From assembly GCA_017451915.1 (NCBI GenBank), contig JAFTNJ010000012.1, forward strand, positions 1 through 47,706: a stretch of DNA of 47,706 nt, given 5' to 3'. Both the position numbers and the translations under genes were made by a program. A model generated the notes under the pieces. The model made no database searches. It worked only from the letters and a program-made list of their open reading frames with translations, and had not been told where the DNA came from. The stretch is from Clostridia bacterium. Its GTDB lineage: Bacteria; Bacillota; Clostridia; Oscillospirales; CAG-272. This document shows, piece by piece, positions 1 through 9,967 of this stretch; within the stretch, counting starts at the first letter, position 1, and each line of letters starts with the position of its first letter.

Positions 1-50
1 CCTCATCCACCACCTACGGTGGTCCCCCTTCTCCCACAGGAGAAGGCTTA
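1..50. repeat. End of a GGAGAAGGC-type intergenic repeat
   Basis: The window opens inside a repeat whose end reads CTCCCACAGGAGAAGGCTTA. It resembles the end of the repeat at 43758-43900 (CTCCCGGAGGAAGGCTTT), including a preceding short palindrome (CCACCTACGGTGG at 10-22). It looks like one half of a non-coding interspersed palindromic repeat; the other half lies outside the window. No coding potential is seen. Confidence 0.5.
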
Positions 51-446
51 TGTTACATCTGCTCCAAGAACAAGGGTAAAACCTTTGTCGCCCACCCGCA
101 TAGCGGGTGGTTGTCTGTTTCGCGTCAAGCGCTCCACTGCCGAAAGGCATTAATATAAACAGCGACCTGCCACAGGGCAGGTGTTCAAAAACGGATTTTT
201 TGAAACATGAATTGTGGTAGGCCATGGTTTGGCAAGGTCGGGCACAGTTCGTTCATTTCAATCTTGAAAAAACGTGTTCTTTTTGTTATTAACTACTTTC
301 AAAACAAAAGGGGAGCCCCCGTTAAGACACCTCCCTTTGTTGTTAGCCTCCTTGCATGTTCTTTTCTCTTCTCTGCTGACAAGAGGGCAATGCCCAAAAG
401 TGGCATTGCCCTCGAAAGTATTATGGGATAGGGGAGATCTACTTAA
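51..446. other. Gene-free region with clustered hairpins
   Basis: No convincing gene is present. Several perfect palindromes sit close together: CCACCCGC-at-GCGGGTGG near 92-110, TGCC-gaaa-GGCA near 138-149, and ACCTGCC-ac-GGCAGGT near 166-182. Such a cluster resembles subterminal hairpins of IS200/IS605-type elements or their non-autonomous derivatives, but no transposase is visible, so this is only a suggestion. Short open frames at 207-462 have no ribosome site and no recognisable product. Confidence 0.4.
383..413 (-). terminator. Inverted repeat downstream of the PH-like membrane protein gene
   Basis: A perfect 12-bp inverted repeat (GAGGGCAATGCC / GGCATTGCCCTC, 7-base loop) lies 34 bases past the stop of the minus-strand gene at 447. 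It lacks a good U-tract on that strand, so it may be a weak terminator or an mRNA 3' stabilising hairpin. Confidence 0.45.
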
Positions 447-1649
447 TCAAAGATCGCCGTAGTTATAATCTTCTGATGCGTCGATGCCTGCAATAGGAAT
501 TTCTCCCGTACGGACGCCATCGAAAGCAAGTGTAGCCAAATCTGCGCAAGGAACCAACAGAATATAGCTTGTATTTTTGCTTTGGAAAGCAAATCCATCT
601 TTGTAGGCCGTTGCAGCGGTAATGTTTTGGTGTTTCAGTTCAAAACCTTTCTGATTACTAAAAAAGATAATTCTTTCATTTGTGATTATAAATTCTCCGG
701 GGTATTGCATGGAAACATTCCCGTAAATAGATTTACTGCTACTTCCACCGGTATGTATCGACAGTCCTTTGGCAATGCGAATTGTTCCGCCGCCATAATT
801 TCCCGTTTTTCCGATAACACGATTTTTCGTTTCTTGGCGAGTTGCCTGTGAGTGGTATACTGCGACTTCACCATGATTTAGAAATACCGGAGTGTCAACA
901 ATGGGCAACTCGACTTTTTGTTCGAGTTTTTCAATTTGTTCTCTTGTCAAATACACACCTTTAATTCGCCTTGCTTGTTCTGCTTTTCTCATTGCACCGG
1001 ACAAAGACAGAACACCAAAAACACCAATAGCGATGCCGCCAATCAACAACCCCAAAGGATTACTTTCATAATTGTAATTCATCTCCAAAACGGCAATCAA
1101 AACGAATAACACTCCAAAGAAAACAAAAAGCGTGCCAAATATTCGATGTGATAAGGGGGCTTTGTTCTTTTTTCTTTTGGTGTAAGGTGTTTCTTTTTTT
1201 ATCGACTGATTATCCTTCGGTTGTTCGGTGATAGTAGGGACTTCTTGTGGGATGTTGGCAACACTCTCACCATTGCTTCTCAATGGTAGATTATCTAAAA
1301 CCCTCGGAGTTACTTTTGCCATTTCCGAATCAGTTTCTTGCTTCAACCAATCATTTTCTTCTTTAATTCTTTGCAACCGTATAGCTTCTTCTTTCCTCTG
1401 TTGATTAGCAACAAACTCTGCTTCAAGTTTTCTTATTTTTGCTTCATTTCTTGCTTTAACCCATATAGGATTCTTTTTACGTTCAATTAATATTGCAGGT
1501 AGCAAGAAGAAAATAGCCATGATTGGAAAGGAGTAAACGAATTGTGAAGCATCAAATCCTGCTCCTGCTGAACCAAAGAAAACCCACAGGACAACCAGAA
1601 CTCGACTTATAATTTTCGTTCCCTTTAAAAATTGCATAATCTTATCCAT
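447..1649 (-). CDS. Membrane protein with coiled coil and PH-like C-terminal domain
   Basis: I do not recognise a named family for the whole 400-residue protein. Two hydrophobic segments lie at about residues 13-31 and 37-55. They are followed by a charged Lys/Glu/Arg-rich stretch (about 58-110) that should form a coiled coil, a polar linker, and two more hydrophobic segments at about 168-192 and 198-222. The C-terminal 150 residues look like a bacterial PH-type fold: the segment reading GEFIITNERIIFFS, then KGFELKH and YILLVPCADLATLAF, resembles the strands of membrane-protein PH domains that bind lipids or surfaces. The start is preceded by a weak GAGGT site about 11 bases upstream. It stands alone, separated by 79 bases from the DMT gene. 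Function is unknown; a membrane or cell-envelope sensing role is only a guess. Confidence 0.75.
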   Translation of the reverse strand: MDKIMQFLKGTKIISRVLVVLWVFFGSAGAGFDASQFVYSFPIMAIFFLLPAILIERKKNPIWVKARNEAKIRKLEAEFVANQQRKEEAIRLQRIKEENDWLKQETDSEMAKVTPRVLDNLPLRSNGESVANIPQEVPTITEQPKDNQSIKKETPYTKRKKNKAPLSHRIFGTLFVFFGVLFVLIAVLEMNYNYESNPLGLLIGGIAIGVFGVLSLSGAMRKAEQARRIKGVYLTREQIEKLEQKVELPIVDTPVFLNHGEVAVYHSQATRQETKNRVIGKTGNYGGGTIRIAKGLSIHTGGSSSKSIYGNVSMQYPGEFIITNERIIFFSNQKGFELKHQNITAATAYKDGFAFQSKNTSYILLVPCADLATLAFDGVRTGEIPIAGIDASEDYNYGDL

Positions 1650-1728
1650 CGATCAGATACCTCGCTATCATTCCAATTTTTTCGGTGTGTACTTTGCTAT
1701 ATTTTGTTTTTTGCCATCCAGCAGGCAC

Positions 1729-2661
1729 CTATGTCCGTCCCCGACGCTCCGCGAACAGCTGGGGGAGTTGCGCCAGAATGATGGCGAGGAAAACCAAGGC
1801 GCAGCCGAGGAATTCCCGGGAGGTGAGGGTGTTCCCAAGGATCACCCAGCCACCAAGGGCCGCAAATACGCTCTCCAGGCTCATGGAAAGGGAGGCAATG
1901 GCGGGCTCGGCGTACTTTTGGCCAACGATCTGCAGGGTATAGGCCACGCCGCTGGATAGGATGCCCACGTACAAAATATCAAAGGTGGAGAGCAGAACCT
2001 TCTCCCAAACCACGGTCTCGGTTGCCATGGAAAGCACTCCCGAAAGGAGTCCGCACACGGCAAATTGGAGCATGGAGAGAAGAATCCCGTCCACCGAGGC
2101 ACCAATGTGGTCCACGGTGAGAATATGGAAGGAGAAGCTCAACGCACAGCAAAGCATCAGCAGGTCGCCAAGGTAAATGCTGTCCAGGCCGTCCGAGAGG
2201 CAGAGGAGATAAAAGCCCACGATGGAGATCAGCACCGCACCCACCACGGGGAGCTGGAGCCTCTTTCCCAAAAAGATGGCAAGCAGGGGAACGATTACCA
2301 CGTAAAGGGCGGTGATAAAGCCGCCGCGTGCCTCGGTGGCGGTGCCTGCGGGGTAGCTGGCAATCCCGATCTGCTGGAAGTTGACGCTCACCGTCAGCAG
2401 TATGCCGCATAGCAGGCCGCTAAGGAGCGACCGACGGCGGGAGGGGGCTTCGGTGGGGAAGATCCTGCGCTTGGTCATTGCCTTTCGAACAAGAAGCACA
2501 CCAAACAAAAAGATGGCGGCTACGAAAGAGCGCAGGCTGTTGAACAGAAAAGGCGGCACGTTTTCGGCGGCGCTGCTCTGCGCCACAAAGGCCAAGCCCC
2601 AAATCAGGGATGCGAAGCAGAGGATCAGGCTTCCCTTGAGATTGTTGCGTTGTGTGGACAT
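1729..2661 (-). CDS. EamA/DMT-family transporter
   Basis: A 310-residue integral membrane protein of the drug/metabolite transporter superfamily, with about ten hydrophobic helices arranged as two EamA repeats. Typical features are the opening LILCFASLIWGLAFVAQS, the pattern LRSFVAAIFLFGVLL, and in the second half SGVAYTLQIVGQKYAEPAIASLSMSLESVFAALGG, which is a classic EamA ending. Such carriers export amino acids, nucleotides or other small metabolites; the substrate cannot be told from sequence. The open frame extends upstream, but the ATG at 2661 has a GGGAGG site 7 bases ahead and a promoter just upstream, so I chose it. It is divergent from the FAD oxidoreductase gene, and both promoters share the short intergenic region. 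Confidence 0.9.
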   Translation of the reverse strand: MSTQRNNLKGSLILCFASLIWGLAFVAQSSAAENVPPFLFNSLRSFVAAIFLFGVLLVRKAMTKRRIFPTEAPSRRRSLLSGLLCGILLTVSVNFQQIGIASYPAGTATEARGGFITALYVVIVPLLAIFLGKRLQLPVVGAVLISIVGFYLLCLSDGLDSIYLGDLLMLCCALSFSFHILTVDHIGASVDGILLSMLQFAVCGLLSGVLSMATETVVWEKVLLSTFDILYVGILSSGVAYTLQIVGQKYAEPAIASLSMSLESVFAALGGWVILGNTLTSREFLGCALVFLAIILAQLPQLFAERRGRT

Positions 2662-2691
2662 AAAAAACCTCCCGTGAGCAAATACCCTATT

Positions 2692-2720
2692 ATCATACCA
2701 CGATTTGTCCTTTTTTTCAA
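2692..2720 (-). promoter_or_regulatory. Promoter of the DMT transporter gene
   Basis: Minus-strand TTGAAA (2715-2720), 17-base spacer, TATGAT (2692-2697). It lies just upstream of the chosen start codon and fits a sigma-A promoter. Confidence 0.7.
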
Positions 2721-2748
2721 GGTTTTGAAGCAATTTTTTTGACGGCTA

Positions 2749-2777
2749 TTGAAAACAAGAAGCATCTGTGCTATACT
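2749..2777 (+). promoter_or_regulatory. Promoter of the FAD oxidoreductase gene
   Basis: TTGAAA (2749-2754), 17-base spacer, TATACT (2772-2777), about 30 bases before the start codon. It sits about 30 bp from the divergent promoter, so expression of the two genes may interfere or be co-regulated. Confidence 0.7.
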
Positions 2778-2807
2778 GAACGCAGAAAAAGAAATGGAGG
2801 AGTTACT

Positions 2808-4505
2808 ATGAATTCCATGCTCTTCAAAAAAGAATACCGCGTAGACCTCTGCGTGGTGGGCGGCGGCCTGGCCGGTCTTGCCACTGCCATTGCCGCGGCG
2901 CGCCACGGTGCCCGCGTGGCCCTGCTTCAGGATCGCCCCATGCTGGGAGGAAATTCCTCCTCCGAGATCCGTATGTGGGTTGGCGGTGCCAAGGGCAAGG
3001 ATAACCGGGAGGGAGGACTGATCGAGGAATGGATGCTGGAGAATTATTTTTCCAATCCCGGGGCCAAATTTACCCTTTGGGACGCCACGCTGTACGATGC
3101 GGCCATTCGGGAGCCAAATCTTACGCTTCTTCTCAATTCCTCCGTGTTGGATGCCGATTGCGAGGGGGACAGAATTCGTAGTGTAACGGCCTGGCAGTCC
3201 AATGCCGAGACCTTCCATACCGTCCATGCGACCTATTTTGCCGATTGCTCGGGAGATTCGATCCTGGCACCCCTTTCGGGAGCCGAGTACCGCTACGGCC
3301 GTGAGGCGCAGAGCGAGTTTGGTGAGCGGATCCCTCCCGTAGTTGCCGACCGAAAGACCATGGGCATGAGCTGCCTGTTCCAGATCCGTGAGACCGACCA
3401 CAAGGTGGAGTTTACCCCTCCCGATTGGGCCTATTCCTATCCCACCGAGGAGGATCTGCCCTATAAGGATCACGAGCTGACCAACAACTTTTGGTGGATC
3501 GAGGTGGGGGGCACCGCCGACTGTATTCACGATACCGATGCCTGCCGCGAGGAGCTGATTAAAATTGCCTACGGCGTGTGGGATCATATCAAGAACCACG
3601 GAGACCACGGAGCCGACAACTGGGAGATGGAGTGGCTCGGCTTTCTTCCCGGCAAGCGGGAGAGCCGTCGCTACGTGGGCGAGTACACCGTGACCCAGAA
3701 CGACGTGGAGGCCGAGGGACGATTTTCCGACCTGGTGGCCTACGCCGGCTGGTCTATGGACGACCATTTCCCTGAGGGCTTTTACTATCGGGAGGGGCAC
3801 CCTACCATCTATCATCCCGCCCCTCGTCCCTGGGGATTGCCTCTGCGGTGTATGATCTCCAAGAATATTCAAAATCTGGTCTTTGCGGGACGCAACATCA
3901 GCGTTACCCACGCCGCCCTCTCCTCCAGCCGCGTTATGGCGACCTGCGCCATCTTGGGGCAGGCACTTGGTACGGCGGTGGCGCAGAGTATTACCGACGG
4001 TGTGGATATTCGCGCCCTGGACATTCCCCGCCTCCAGCAGACCCTGATGGCCGACGATTGCTATCTGCCCTGGCAGGAGCGGAAGGTGTCGCCTCTATCG
4101 TTGCGTGCCGTATGCAACGCCGAGGTGGTGCGCAACGGGCGTGACCGCGGGGATGAGAACCTTTGGAGTGGTGCTCCGGGAACGGCGTTGGAATATTCCT
4201 TCGATGCGCCCACCTACGTGGATTCTGTCCGCATTGTGTTTGACAGTAACCTGAATCGCAAGGGGTACAATATGCCCTGCCGATACACCCTTTCGGATCC
4301 CTTAAGCCGGATCCCCGGTACTCTGGTTCGCCGTTTTGCCCTGGAATGGGAGACGGCCGACGGACGGGTGGAGCGCGTGGAGCTGGAGAATCATCAGCGA
4401 CTGCGTCGGATCCCCCTGGGAAAGACGGTGCAACGCGTCCGCTTGATTCCCCAAACCACCTGGGGAACCGAGGACGCCCGCGTCTTTTCCTTTGAGGTTT
4501 TGTAA
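2808..4505 (+). CDS. FAD-dependent oxidoreductase (FAD_oxidored family)
   Basis: A 565-residue predicted flavoprotein. Near the N-terminus it has the dinucleotide-binding motif VVGGGLAGLATAIAAARHGARVALL (GxGxxG type), followed by the family-typical PMLGGNSSSEIRMW. The second FAD-contact region appears as NLVFAGRNISVTHAALSSSRVMATCAILGQALG at about residues 355-395. This family occurs widely in gut and soil bacteria, often near sugar-use genes, but its substrates are mostly unknown. The last 120 or so residues (after about 440) are beta-rich and look like a separate accessory domain. The ATG at 2808 is chosen because GGAGG lies 7 bases upstream; the upstream in-frame TTG at 2739 precedes the promoter -10 box. 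It is a single-gene unit ending in a bidirectional terminator. Confidence 0.88.
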   Translation: MNSMLFKKEYRVDLCVVGGGLAGLATAIAAARHGARVALLQDRPMLGGNSSSEIRMWVGGAKGKDNREGGLIEEWMLENYFSNPGAKFTLWDATLYDAAIREPNLTLLLNSSVLDADCEGDRIRSVTAWQSNAETFHTVHATYFADCSGDSILAPLSGAEYRYGREAQSEFGERIPPVVADRKTMGMSCLFQIRETDHKVEFTPPDWAYSYPTEEDLPYKDHELTNNFWWIEVGGTADCIHDTDACREELIKIAYGVWDHIKNHGDHGADNWEMEWLGFLPGKRESRRYVGEYTVTQNDVEAEGRFSDLVAYAGWSMDDHFPEGFYYREGHPTIYHPAPRPWGLPLRCMISKNIQNLVFAGRNISVTHAALSSSRVMATCAILGQALGTAVAQSITDGVDIRALDIPRLQQTLMADDCYLPWQERKVSPLSLRAVCNAEVVRNGRDRGDENLWSGAPGTALEYSFDAPTYVDSVRIVFDSNLNRKGYNMPCRYTLSDPLSRIPGTLVRRFALEWETADGRVERVELENHQRLRRIPLGKTVQRVRLIPQTTWGTEDARVFSFEVL

Positions 4506-4514
4506 TAAAAAAAT

Positions 4515-4550
4515 ACCCGCTCTTTCCCTTGGGAGAGAGCGGGTGATTTT
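4515..4550. terminator. Bidirectional terminator between convergent genes
   Basis: Stem ACCCGCTCT (4515-4523) / AGAGCGGGT (4536-4544), flanked by an A-run on the left and GATTTTTT on the right. It can stop the plus-strand oxidoreductase transcript and the minus-strand phosphatase transcript. Confidence 0.85.
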
Positions 4551-4579
4551 TTGGTTCCTACCTGCCGAGACGTGGGGCG

Positions 4580-5107
4580 TCAAAATTCGTAGATCTCCAG
4601 CTTGGCATTTTCTTTTTGATAGTGGAGCAATTCTTCGTTGGTCATGTTGCAAAAATAGGTTCGAAGAATACGGCAAAGACCGCCGTGGGTGACCAGAAGA
4701 ATACTTTTGTGGGCATAGGTTTCCTTTATCTCGTCGAGGAATCCGTAGATCCGATGGGCCACGTCAAATGCCGATTCTCCCATGGGGTGGCGGCAGGCGG
4801 GATTGCTCTTTACCTCCCAAAATGCCGCGTCGTCACGATGGATTCCTTCGTGCGTGCCGTAATTGTGTTCGACCAAACGGGCGTCGGTTTGCATGGGAAT
4901 GCCACACCGCTCCGATACGATGCGCGCAGTTTCTAAGGCTCGTCCCAAAGGGGAGGAAATGATCAGATCCACCGATGTTTTCATTACCTCTTTTGCCAGG
5001 GCATCGGCTTGCGCCCGTCCTTCCTCGGTGAGCGCAACATCCGTGACACCGCAGATCCGACCTTGTACGTTCCATTCGGTTTGTCCGTGTCTCGCAACGT
5101 ATAACAT
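4580..5107 (-). CDS. Histidine phosphatase family protein (phosphoglycerate mutase-like)
   Basis: A 175-residue protein opening with the RHG motif ARHGQTEWN. The catalytic His is in this motif; the second catalytic His lies in LLVTHGGLCRILRTY near residue 145, and SPLGRALETA is the usual third conserved block. These enzymes transfer or hydrolyse phosphate through a phosphohistidine, and members include cobalamin phosphatases, broad-range sugar phosphatases and phosphoglycerate mutases. The short length points to a phosphatase rather than a glycolytic mutase. The open frame continues upstream into the groEL terminator, so I take the ATG at 5107, directly before the RHG motif, although its ribosome site (AAAGAGAG) is poor. 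Confidence 0.88.
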   Translation of the reverse strand: MLYVARHGQTEWNVQGRICGVTDVALTEEGRAQADALAKEVMKTSVDLIISSPLGRALETARIVSERCGIPMQTDARLVEHNYGTHEGIHRDDAAFWEVKSNPACRHPMGESAFDVAHRIYGFLDEIKETYAHKSILLVTHGGLCRILRTYFCNMTNEELLHYQKENAKLEIYEF

Positions 5108-5161
5108 ACTGTTTTCTCTCTTTCTTTTGGATGGATTGGATGGATAAACAAATCGCAAAAC

Positions 5162-5196
5162 CGCGGGGGAAGAACCGATATGGGTCTTCCCCCGCG
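5162..5196 (-). terminator. Terminator of the groES-groEL operon
   Basis: A perfect 12-bp stem (CGCGGGGGAAGA / TCTTCCCCCGCG, 11-base loop) 12 bases past the groEL stop. On the minus strand it is followed by GGTTTTGCGATTTGTTT, a modest U-rich tail. Confidence 0.75.
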
Positions 5197-5207
5197 AGGT
5201 GCGGTTA

Positions 5208-6842
<1,635 letters not shown>

Positions 6843-6854
6843 TTACCTCCAAAA

Positions 6855-7142
6855 TTACTGAACTACGGCGAGAATGTCGCTCTGCTTTACAATGGTGTAT
6901 TCCACGCCGTCAAACTTTACCTCGGTGCCGGCATACTTGGATGCGATCACCTTATCTCCTACGGCAACCTCCATAGGAATCAGGTTTCCGTTATCGTCAC
7001 GGGCGCCGGGGCCAATGGCAACAACCTCTGCTACCTGGGGCTTTTCCTGCGCCGAAGCGGTCAAAAGAATTCCGGTCTTGGTTTTTTCCTCGGCCTCAAC
7101 AAGCTTCAAAACCACTCTGTCGGCCAACGGTTTGATATTCAT
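6855..7142 (-). CDS. groES: Co-chaperonin GroES
   Basis: A 95-residue co-chaperonin. It opens NIKPLADRVVLKLVEAEEKTKTGILL, which contains the mobile loop that contacts GroEL, and ends with DGVEYTIVKQSDILAVVQ, typical of the family. The longer open frame would start inside the CIRCE operator, so the ATG at 7142, with AAGGAGG about 8 bases upstream, is the right start. It forms the heptameric lid of the GroEL chamber. Confidence 0.98.
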   Translation of the reverse strand: MNIKPLADRVVLKLVEAEEKTKTGILLTASAQEKPQVAEVVAIGPGARDDNGNLIPMEVAVGDKVIASKYAGTEVKFDGVEYTIVKQSDILAVVQ

Positions 7143-7183
7143 ATTCAAAATCCTCCTTGCAAGTGGGGGAATCCCCACGAATG

Positions 7184-7210
7184 TTAGCACTCAAAAGTTT
7201 GGAGTGCTAA
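7184..7210. promoter_or_regulatory. CIRCE operator (HrcA binding site)
   Basis: A perfect CIRCE: TTAGCACTC (7184-7192), 9-base spacer, GAGTGCTAA (7202-7210). It lies between the groES promoter and start codon. In Bacillota this inverted repeat is bound by the repressor HrcA, which is titrated by GroEL during heat stress. hrcA is not in the window. Confidence 0.97.
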
Positions 7211-7221
7211 TTCATGCTCTT

Positions 7222-7249
7222 ATTTTATACCGTTTTTTGGAAAAATCAA
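7222..7249 (-). promoter_or_regulatory. Promoter of groES-groEL
   Basis: Minus-strand TTGATT (7244-7249), 16-base spacer, TAAAAT (7222-7227), immediately upstream of CIRCE, so that bound HrcA would cover the transcription start. Confidence 0.65.
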
Positions 7250-7288
7250 GTCCTTTTTCGCATTATTCACATTCTTTTAACAAATTTA

Positions 7289-7318
7289 TTGGTTTTGGTT
7301 TGCCTCGGGTGCTAAAAT
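7289..7318 (+). promoter_or_regulatory. Possible promoter of the AGCS symporter gene
   Basis: TTGGTT (7289-7294), 18-base spacer, TGC-TAAAAT (-10 at 7313-7318, extended type). Moderate match only. Confidence 0.4.
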
Positions 7319-7394
7319 TCGACGGAGAATCCGAAGAATAGAAAAAAACGAGTGCTCATAGAATCAAACAGAAGGGTTGTGGGAGGTGTTGGAT

Positions 7395-8726
7395 ATGATG
7401 AAATGGTTATTGACGGGAGGCCTGGTGCCGCTGCTTCTTTTGGGGAGCGGAGCCTTTTTTTGCGTTTATCTGCGGGGCTTGCCCCTGCGTCGACCCGGAC
7501 GGATGCTGGCGTCCTTGAGAACCCCCACGGAGGGGACGGGGACCTCGCCCTTTCGCGCCGTAATGCTTGCCCTGGCAGGGACGCTGGGGGTGGGAAACAT
7601 TGTGGGAGTGGCCAATGCCATTGCGGTGGGCGGTGCGGGTGCCGTCTTTTGGATGTGGATCTCGGCTCTGTTTGCTATGCTCTTGAAGTATGCCGAAATT
7701 CTTTTGGCGGTACTGCACCGACGGATCGGCCCCCACGGCTTCTTTGGCGGGGCCTACTATTATATAAAGGATTGCTTTGCCGCCCGCCGTTGGAAGAAAA
7801 CCGCGGCGGTGCTGTCCTCGCTTTTTGCTCTGTTTATGATCGTGGATGCCCTGAGCATGGGATGCGTTATTCAGGTCAACGCGGTCAGCGCGGCGTTCTC
7901 CGGGGTGTTAGGCATCCCCCCCTGGGTCAGCGGTCTGCTCCTGGTGCTCCTCACGCTGCCGGTCCTGTTGCGGGGAAGTCGAGGGATCGCGGGGCTGACC
8001 GAGATCCTGGTACCCATCATGACGGGAGGCTACCTGATCCTTTCCATTGGGGTCCTTCTCCTGAAGCGTGACGCGGTTGGAGAGGCTTTGGGAATGATTT
8101 TTCGGGAGGCCTTTTCGGGAGAGGGGATCGCCGGCGGTGTGGTTGGTTTTTTGACCTCCAAGGCCTTGCGGGTGGGAACCATGCGGGGATTGCTTTCCAA
8201 CGAGGGGGGCTGCGGAACCGCCCCCACAGCCCATGCGGCGGCCAACGTCCGCTCGGGGGCGACCCAGGGGATCTGGGGTATTTTTGAGGTTTTTGTGGAT
8301 ACCATTCTGCTCTGCACCGTTACCGCTTTGGTGATCCTGGTCAGCCTTCCGGAGGTGTCCATGCTTGGAGAAGACGGCGTAATGATGACGATTCGTGCCT
8401 ATTCCTGCGTACTGGGGAAGTGGGCGGAGGGCTTTTTCTGTGTTGCCGTATTCTGCTTTGGCTACGGGACGGTGCTCTGCTGGGCCAATTACGGACGGGA
8501 GAGCCTGCGTTTTCTTACTTGCCGCCAACGTTACGGTGTTTTGTACCTTTTGTTGGTGGGGATCTGCGTGTTTTTGGGAGCTGTTGCCGCGCCGCAACGG
8601 GTGTGGACGCTTGCCGATCTTGCCCTGACGATGCTGACTACGGTCAACGTGATCACGCTGATGCTTCTTCGTCGGGAGGTTCGTCGGGAGACGTTGGAGT
8701 GGGCGATGGATAAGGGGACTTCGTGA
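7395..8726 (+). CDS. AGCS-family sodium:amino-acid (alanine/glycine) symporter
   Basis: A 443-residue membrane protein of the alanine/glycine:cation symporter family with about eleven helices. Diagnostic parts are FRAVMLALAGTLGVGNIVGVANAIAVGGAGAVFWMWISALFAMLLKYAE near residues 57-105 and LRVGTMRGLLSNEGGCGTAPTAHAAA near 260-285. It would import alanine or glycine coupled to sodium at the cell membrane. The ATG at 7395 sits 8 bases after GGGAGG. The gene is monocistronic: a new promoter for endonuclease III begins just after it, and no clear terminator is visible between them. Substrate among small amino acids is uncertain. Confidence 0.92.
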   Translation: MMKWLLTGGLVPLLLLGSGAFFCVYLRGLPLRRPGRMLASLRTPTEGTGTSPFRAVMLALAGTLGVGNIVGVANAIAVGGAGAVFWMWISALFAMLLKYAEILLAVLHRRIGPHGFFGGAYYYIKDCFAARRWKKTAAVLSSLFALFMIVDALSMGCVIQVNAVSAAFSGVLGIPPWVSGLLLVLLTLPVLLRGSRGIAGLTEILVPIMTGGYLILSIGVLLLKRDAVGEALGMIFREAFSGEGIAGGVVGFLTSKALRVGTMRGLLSNEGGCGTAPTAHAAANVRSGATQGIWGIFEVFVDTILLCTVTALVILVSLPEVSMLGEDGVMMTIRAYSCVLGKWAEGFFCVAVFCFGYGTVLCWANYGRESLRFLTCRQRYGVLYLLLVGICVFLGAVAAPQRVWTLADLALTMLTTVNVITLMLLRREVRRETLEWAMDKGTS

Positions 8727-8748
8727 TTTGAATTCCATGGCTTCTCTC

Positions 8749-8777
8749 TTGACTTTTTTCGACCTTTTTGTTATAAT
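8749..8777 (+). promoter_or_regulatory. Promoter of nth
   Basis: TTGACT (8749-8754), 17-base spacer, TATAAT (8772-8777), about 33 bases before the start codon. A near-consensus sigma-A promoter. Confidence 0.85.
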
Positions 8778-8809
8778 GAGGATAACGAAAGAACGAGAAG
8801 GAGCGGCTC

Positions 8810-9466
8810 ATGACAAAACGGCAAAAGAGAGAGCGAATGTTGCAGATCTGCGAAAAGCTGAAGGAGGTCTATCCCGAGGCGATCTGCGCCCTGGAGTGGG
8901 GCGGGGATCCTTGGAAGCTCCTGATTATGGGACGGCTCTCGGCGCAATGCACCGACGCGCGGGTGAACCAGGTCTGTCGCGCGCTTTTTGCCGCCTATCC
9001 CACCCCCGAGGCCATGGCCGACGCTCCCATTGAGGAGATCGAAAAATACGTGCATTCCTGCGGACTGTATCACGTCAAGGCGCAGAACACCAAGGATGCC
9101 TCTCGGATGCTGGTGGAGGACTTTGGCGGCGTTCTGCCCGACACCATGGAGGAGCTTTTGAAGTTCCCCGGCGTGGGGCGCAAGGTGGCCAATCTGCTCC
9201 TGGGGGACATCTTCCACAAGGGCGGCATTGTTGCCGACACCCATTGCATTCGTATCTGCGGACGCTTTGGAATGTACCCCCAGACCATGAAGGATCCCGT
9301 CAAGGTGGAGAGAATCATGGGCGAGCTGCTCCCACAGGAAGAACAGAGCGATTTTTGCCACCGCATCGTGCAATTTGGCCGTGACGTCTGCTCGGCACGC
9401 GCTCCCAAGTGCGGGGAGTGCCCACTGAGGGAGTTGTGTGAGATGGGGAAAGGGAACTTGAAATGA
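8810..9466 (+). CDS. nth: Endonuclease III (base-excision DNA glycosylase/AP lyase)
   Basis: A 218-residue enzyme that removes oxidised pyrimidines from DNA and nicks the abasic site. The helix-hairpin-helix reads FPGVGRKVANLL and contains the catalytic lysine. The catalytic aspartate is in ADTHCIRI. The [4Fe-4S] cluster ligands are at the C-terminus as C-x6-C-x2-C-x5-C (from CSARAPKCGEC to ELC). Length and motif order match the family. It has its own promoter and is followed after 25 bases by the HIT-family gene, which may be co-transcribed. Confidence 0.95.
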   Translation: MTKRQKRERMLQICEKLKEVYPEAICALEWGGDPWKLLIMGRLSAQCTDARVNQVCRALFAAYPTPEAMADAPIEEIEKYVHSCGLYHVKAQNTKDASRMLVEDFGGVLPDTMEELLKFPGVGRKVANLLLGDIFHKGGIVADTHCIRICGRFGMYPQTMKDPVKVERIMGELLPQEEQSDFCHRIVQFGRDVCSARAPKCGECPLRELCEMGKGNLK

Positions 9467-9491
9467 AATACCAAAGGAGTGTGTCAACACT

Positions 9492-9950
9492 ATGTGTTTT
9501 ATTTGCAGTAGAATTAACATGATTAAAGATGGGACGAACCCATATTTTGTTAAGGAATTGGAAACCGGCTATGTGGTTATTGGGGATAATCAACATTTCA
9601 AAGGATATACGTTATTTCTTTGCAAAGAGCACAAAACAGAATTGTTTGAATTGGACTACTCCACAAAAATGAAATTTTTGGAGGAAATGTCTATTGTAGC
9701 AGAAGCCGTTTCCAACGCATTTGGCGCGGAAAAGATGAATTATGAATTGCTGGGAAACGGTGATTCTCATGTTCATTGGCACTTATTCCCGAGAACCAGC
9801 GGGGATATCGAAAATTACGGAAATAAGGGAAAAGGCCCCGTTTGGTGGTATCCGATGGAGAAAATGTACAGCCCTGATAATCGGCCATCTGATATCGAAT
9901 TAAAAGAAATGAAAGAAAAACTATTGAAAGAATTAGAAAAGCTTTTATAA
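9492..9950 (+). CDS. HIT-family nucleotide-binding protein
   Basis: A 152-residue protein with the histidine-triad motif HVHWHLFPR near residue 95, where the central His forms a nucleotidyl intermediate. The N-terminal CFIC is a usual zinc-ligand-like start of HIT hydrolases. Members hydrolyse dinucleoside polyphosphates or nucleoside phosphoramidates. The substrate of this one is unknown. An AAGGAG site lies 13 bases before the ATG. Base composition is clearly more AT-rich than the preceding gene, which may indicate separate acquisition; read-through from nth is likely as no other promoter is evident. Confidence 0.88.
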   Translation: MCFICSRINMIKDGTNPYFVKELETGYVVIGDNQHFKGYTLFLCKEHKTELFELDYSTKMKFLEEMSIVAEAVSNAFGAEKMNYELLGNGDSHVHWHLFPRTSGDIENYGNKGKGPVWWYPMEKMYSPDNRPSDIELKEMKEKLLKELEKLL

Positions 9951-9967
9951 CGCTATAATTTCTCAAC

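Noticed and set aside
207-462. Two short open frames near the window start
   Set aside because: No ribosome site, no recognisable product, and they overlap hairpins and the 3' end of the real gene.
2739-2807. Upstream TTG start for the FAD oxidoreductase
   Set aside because: It would begin inside the promoter, and the ATG at 2808 has a proper GGAGG site.
7211-7394. Riboswitch ahead of the AGCS symporter
   Set aside because: The region is AT-rich with no tandem aptamer-like stems; nothing resembling a glycine riboswitch core was found.
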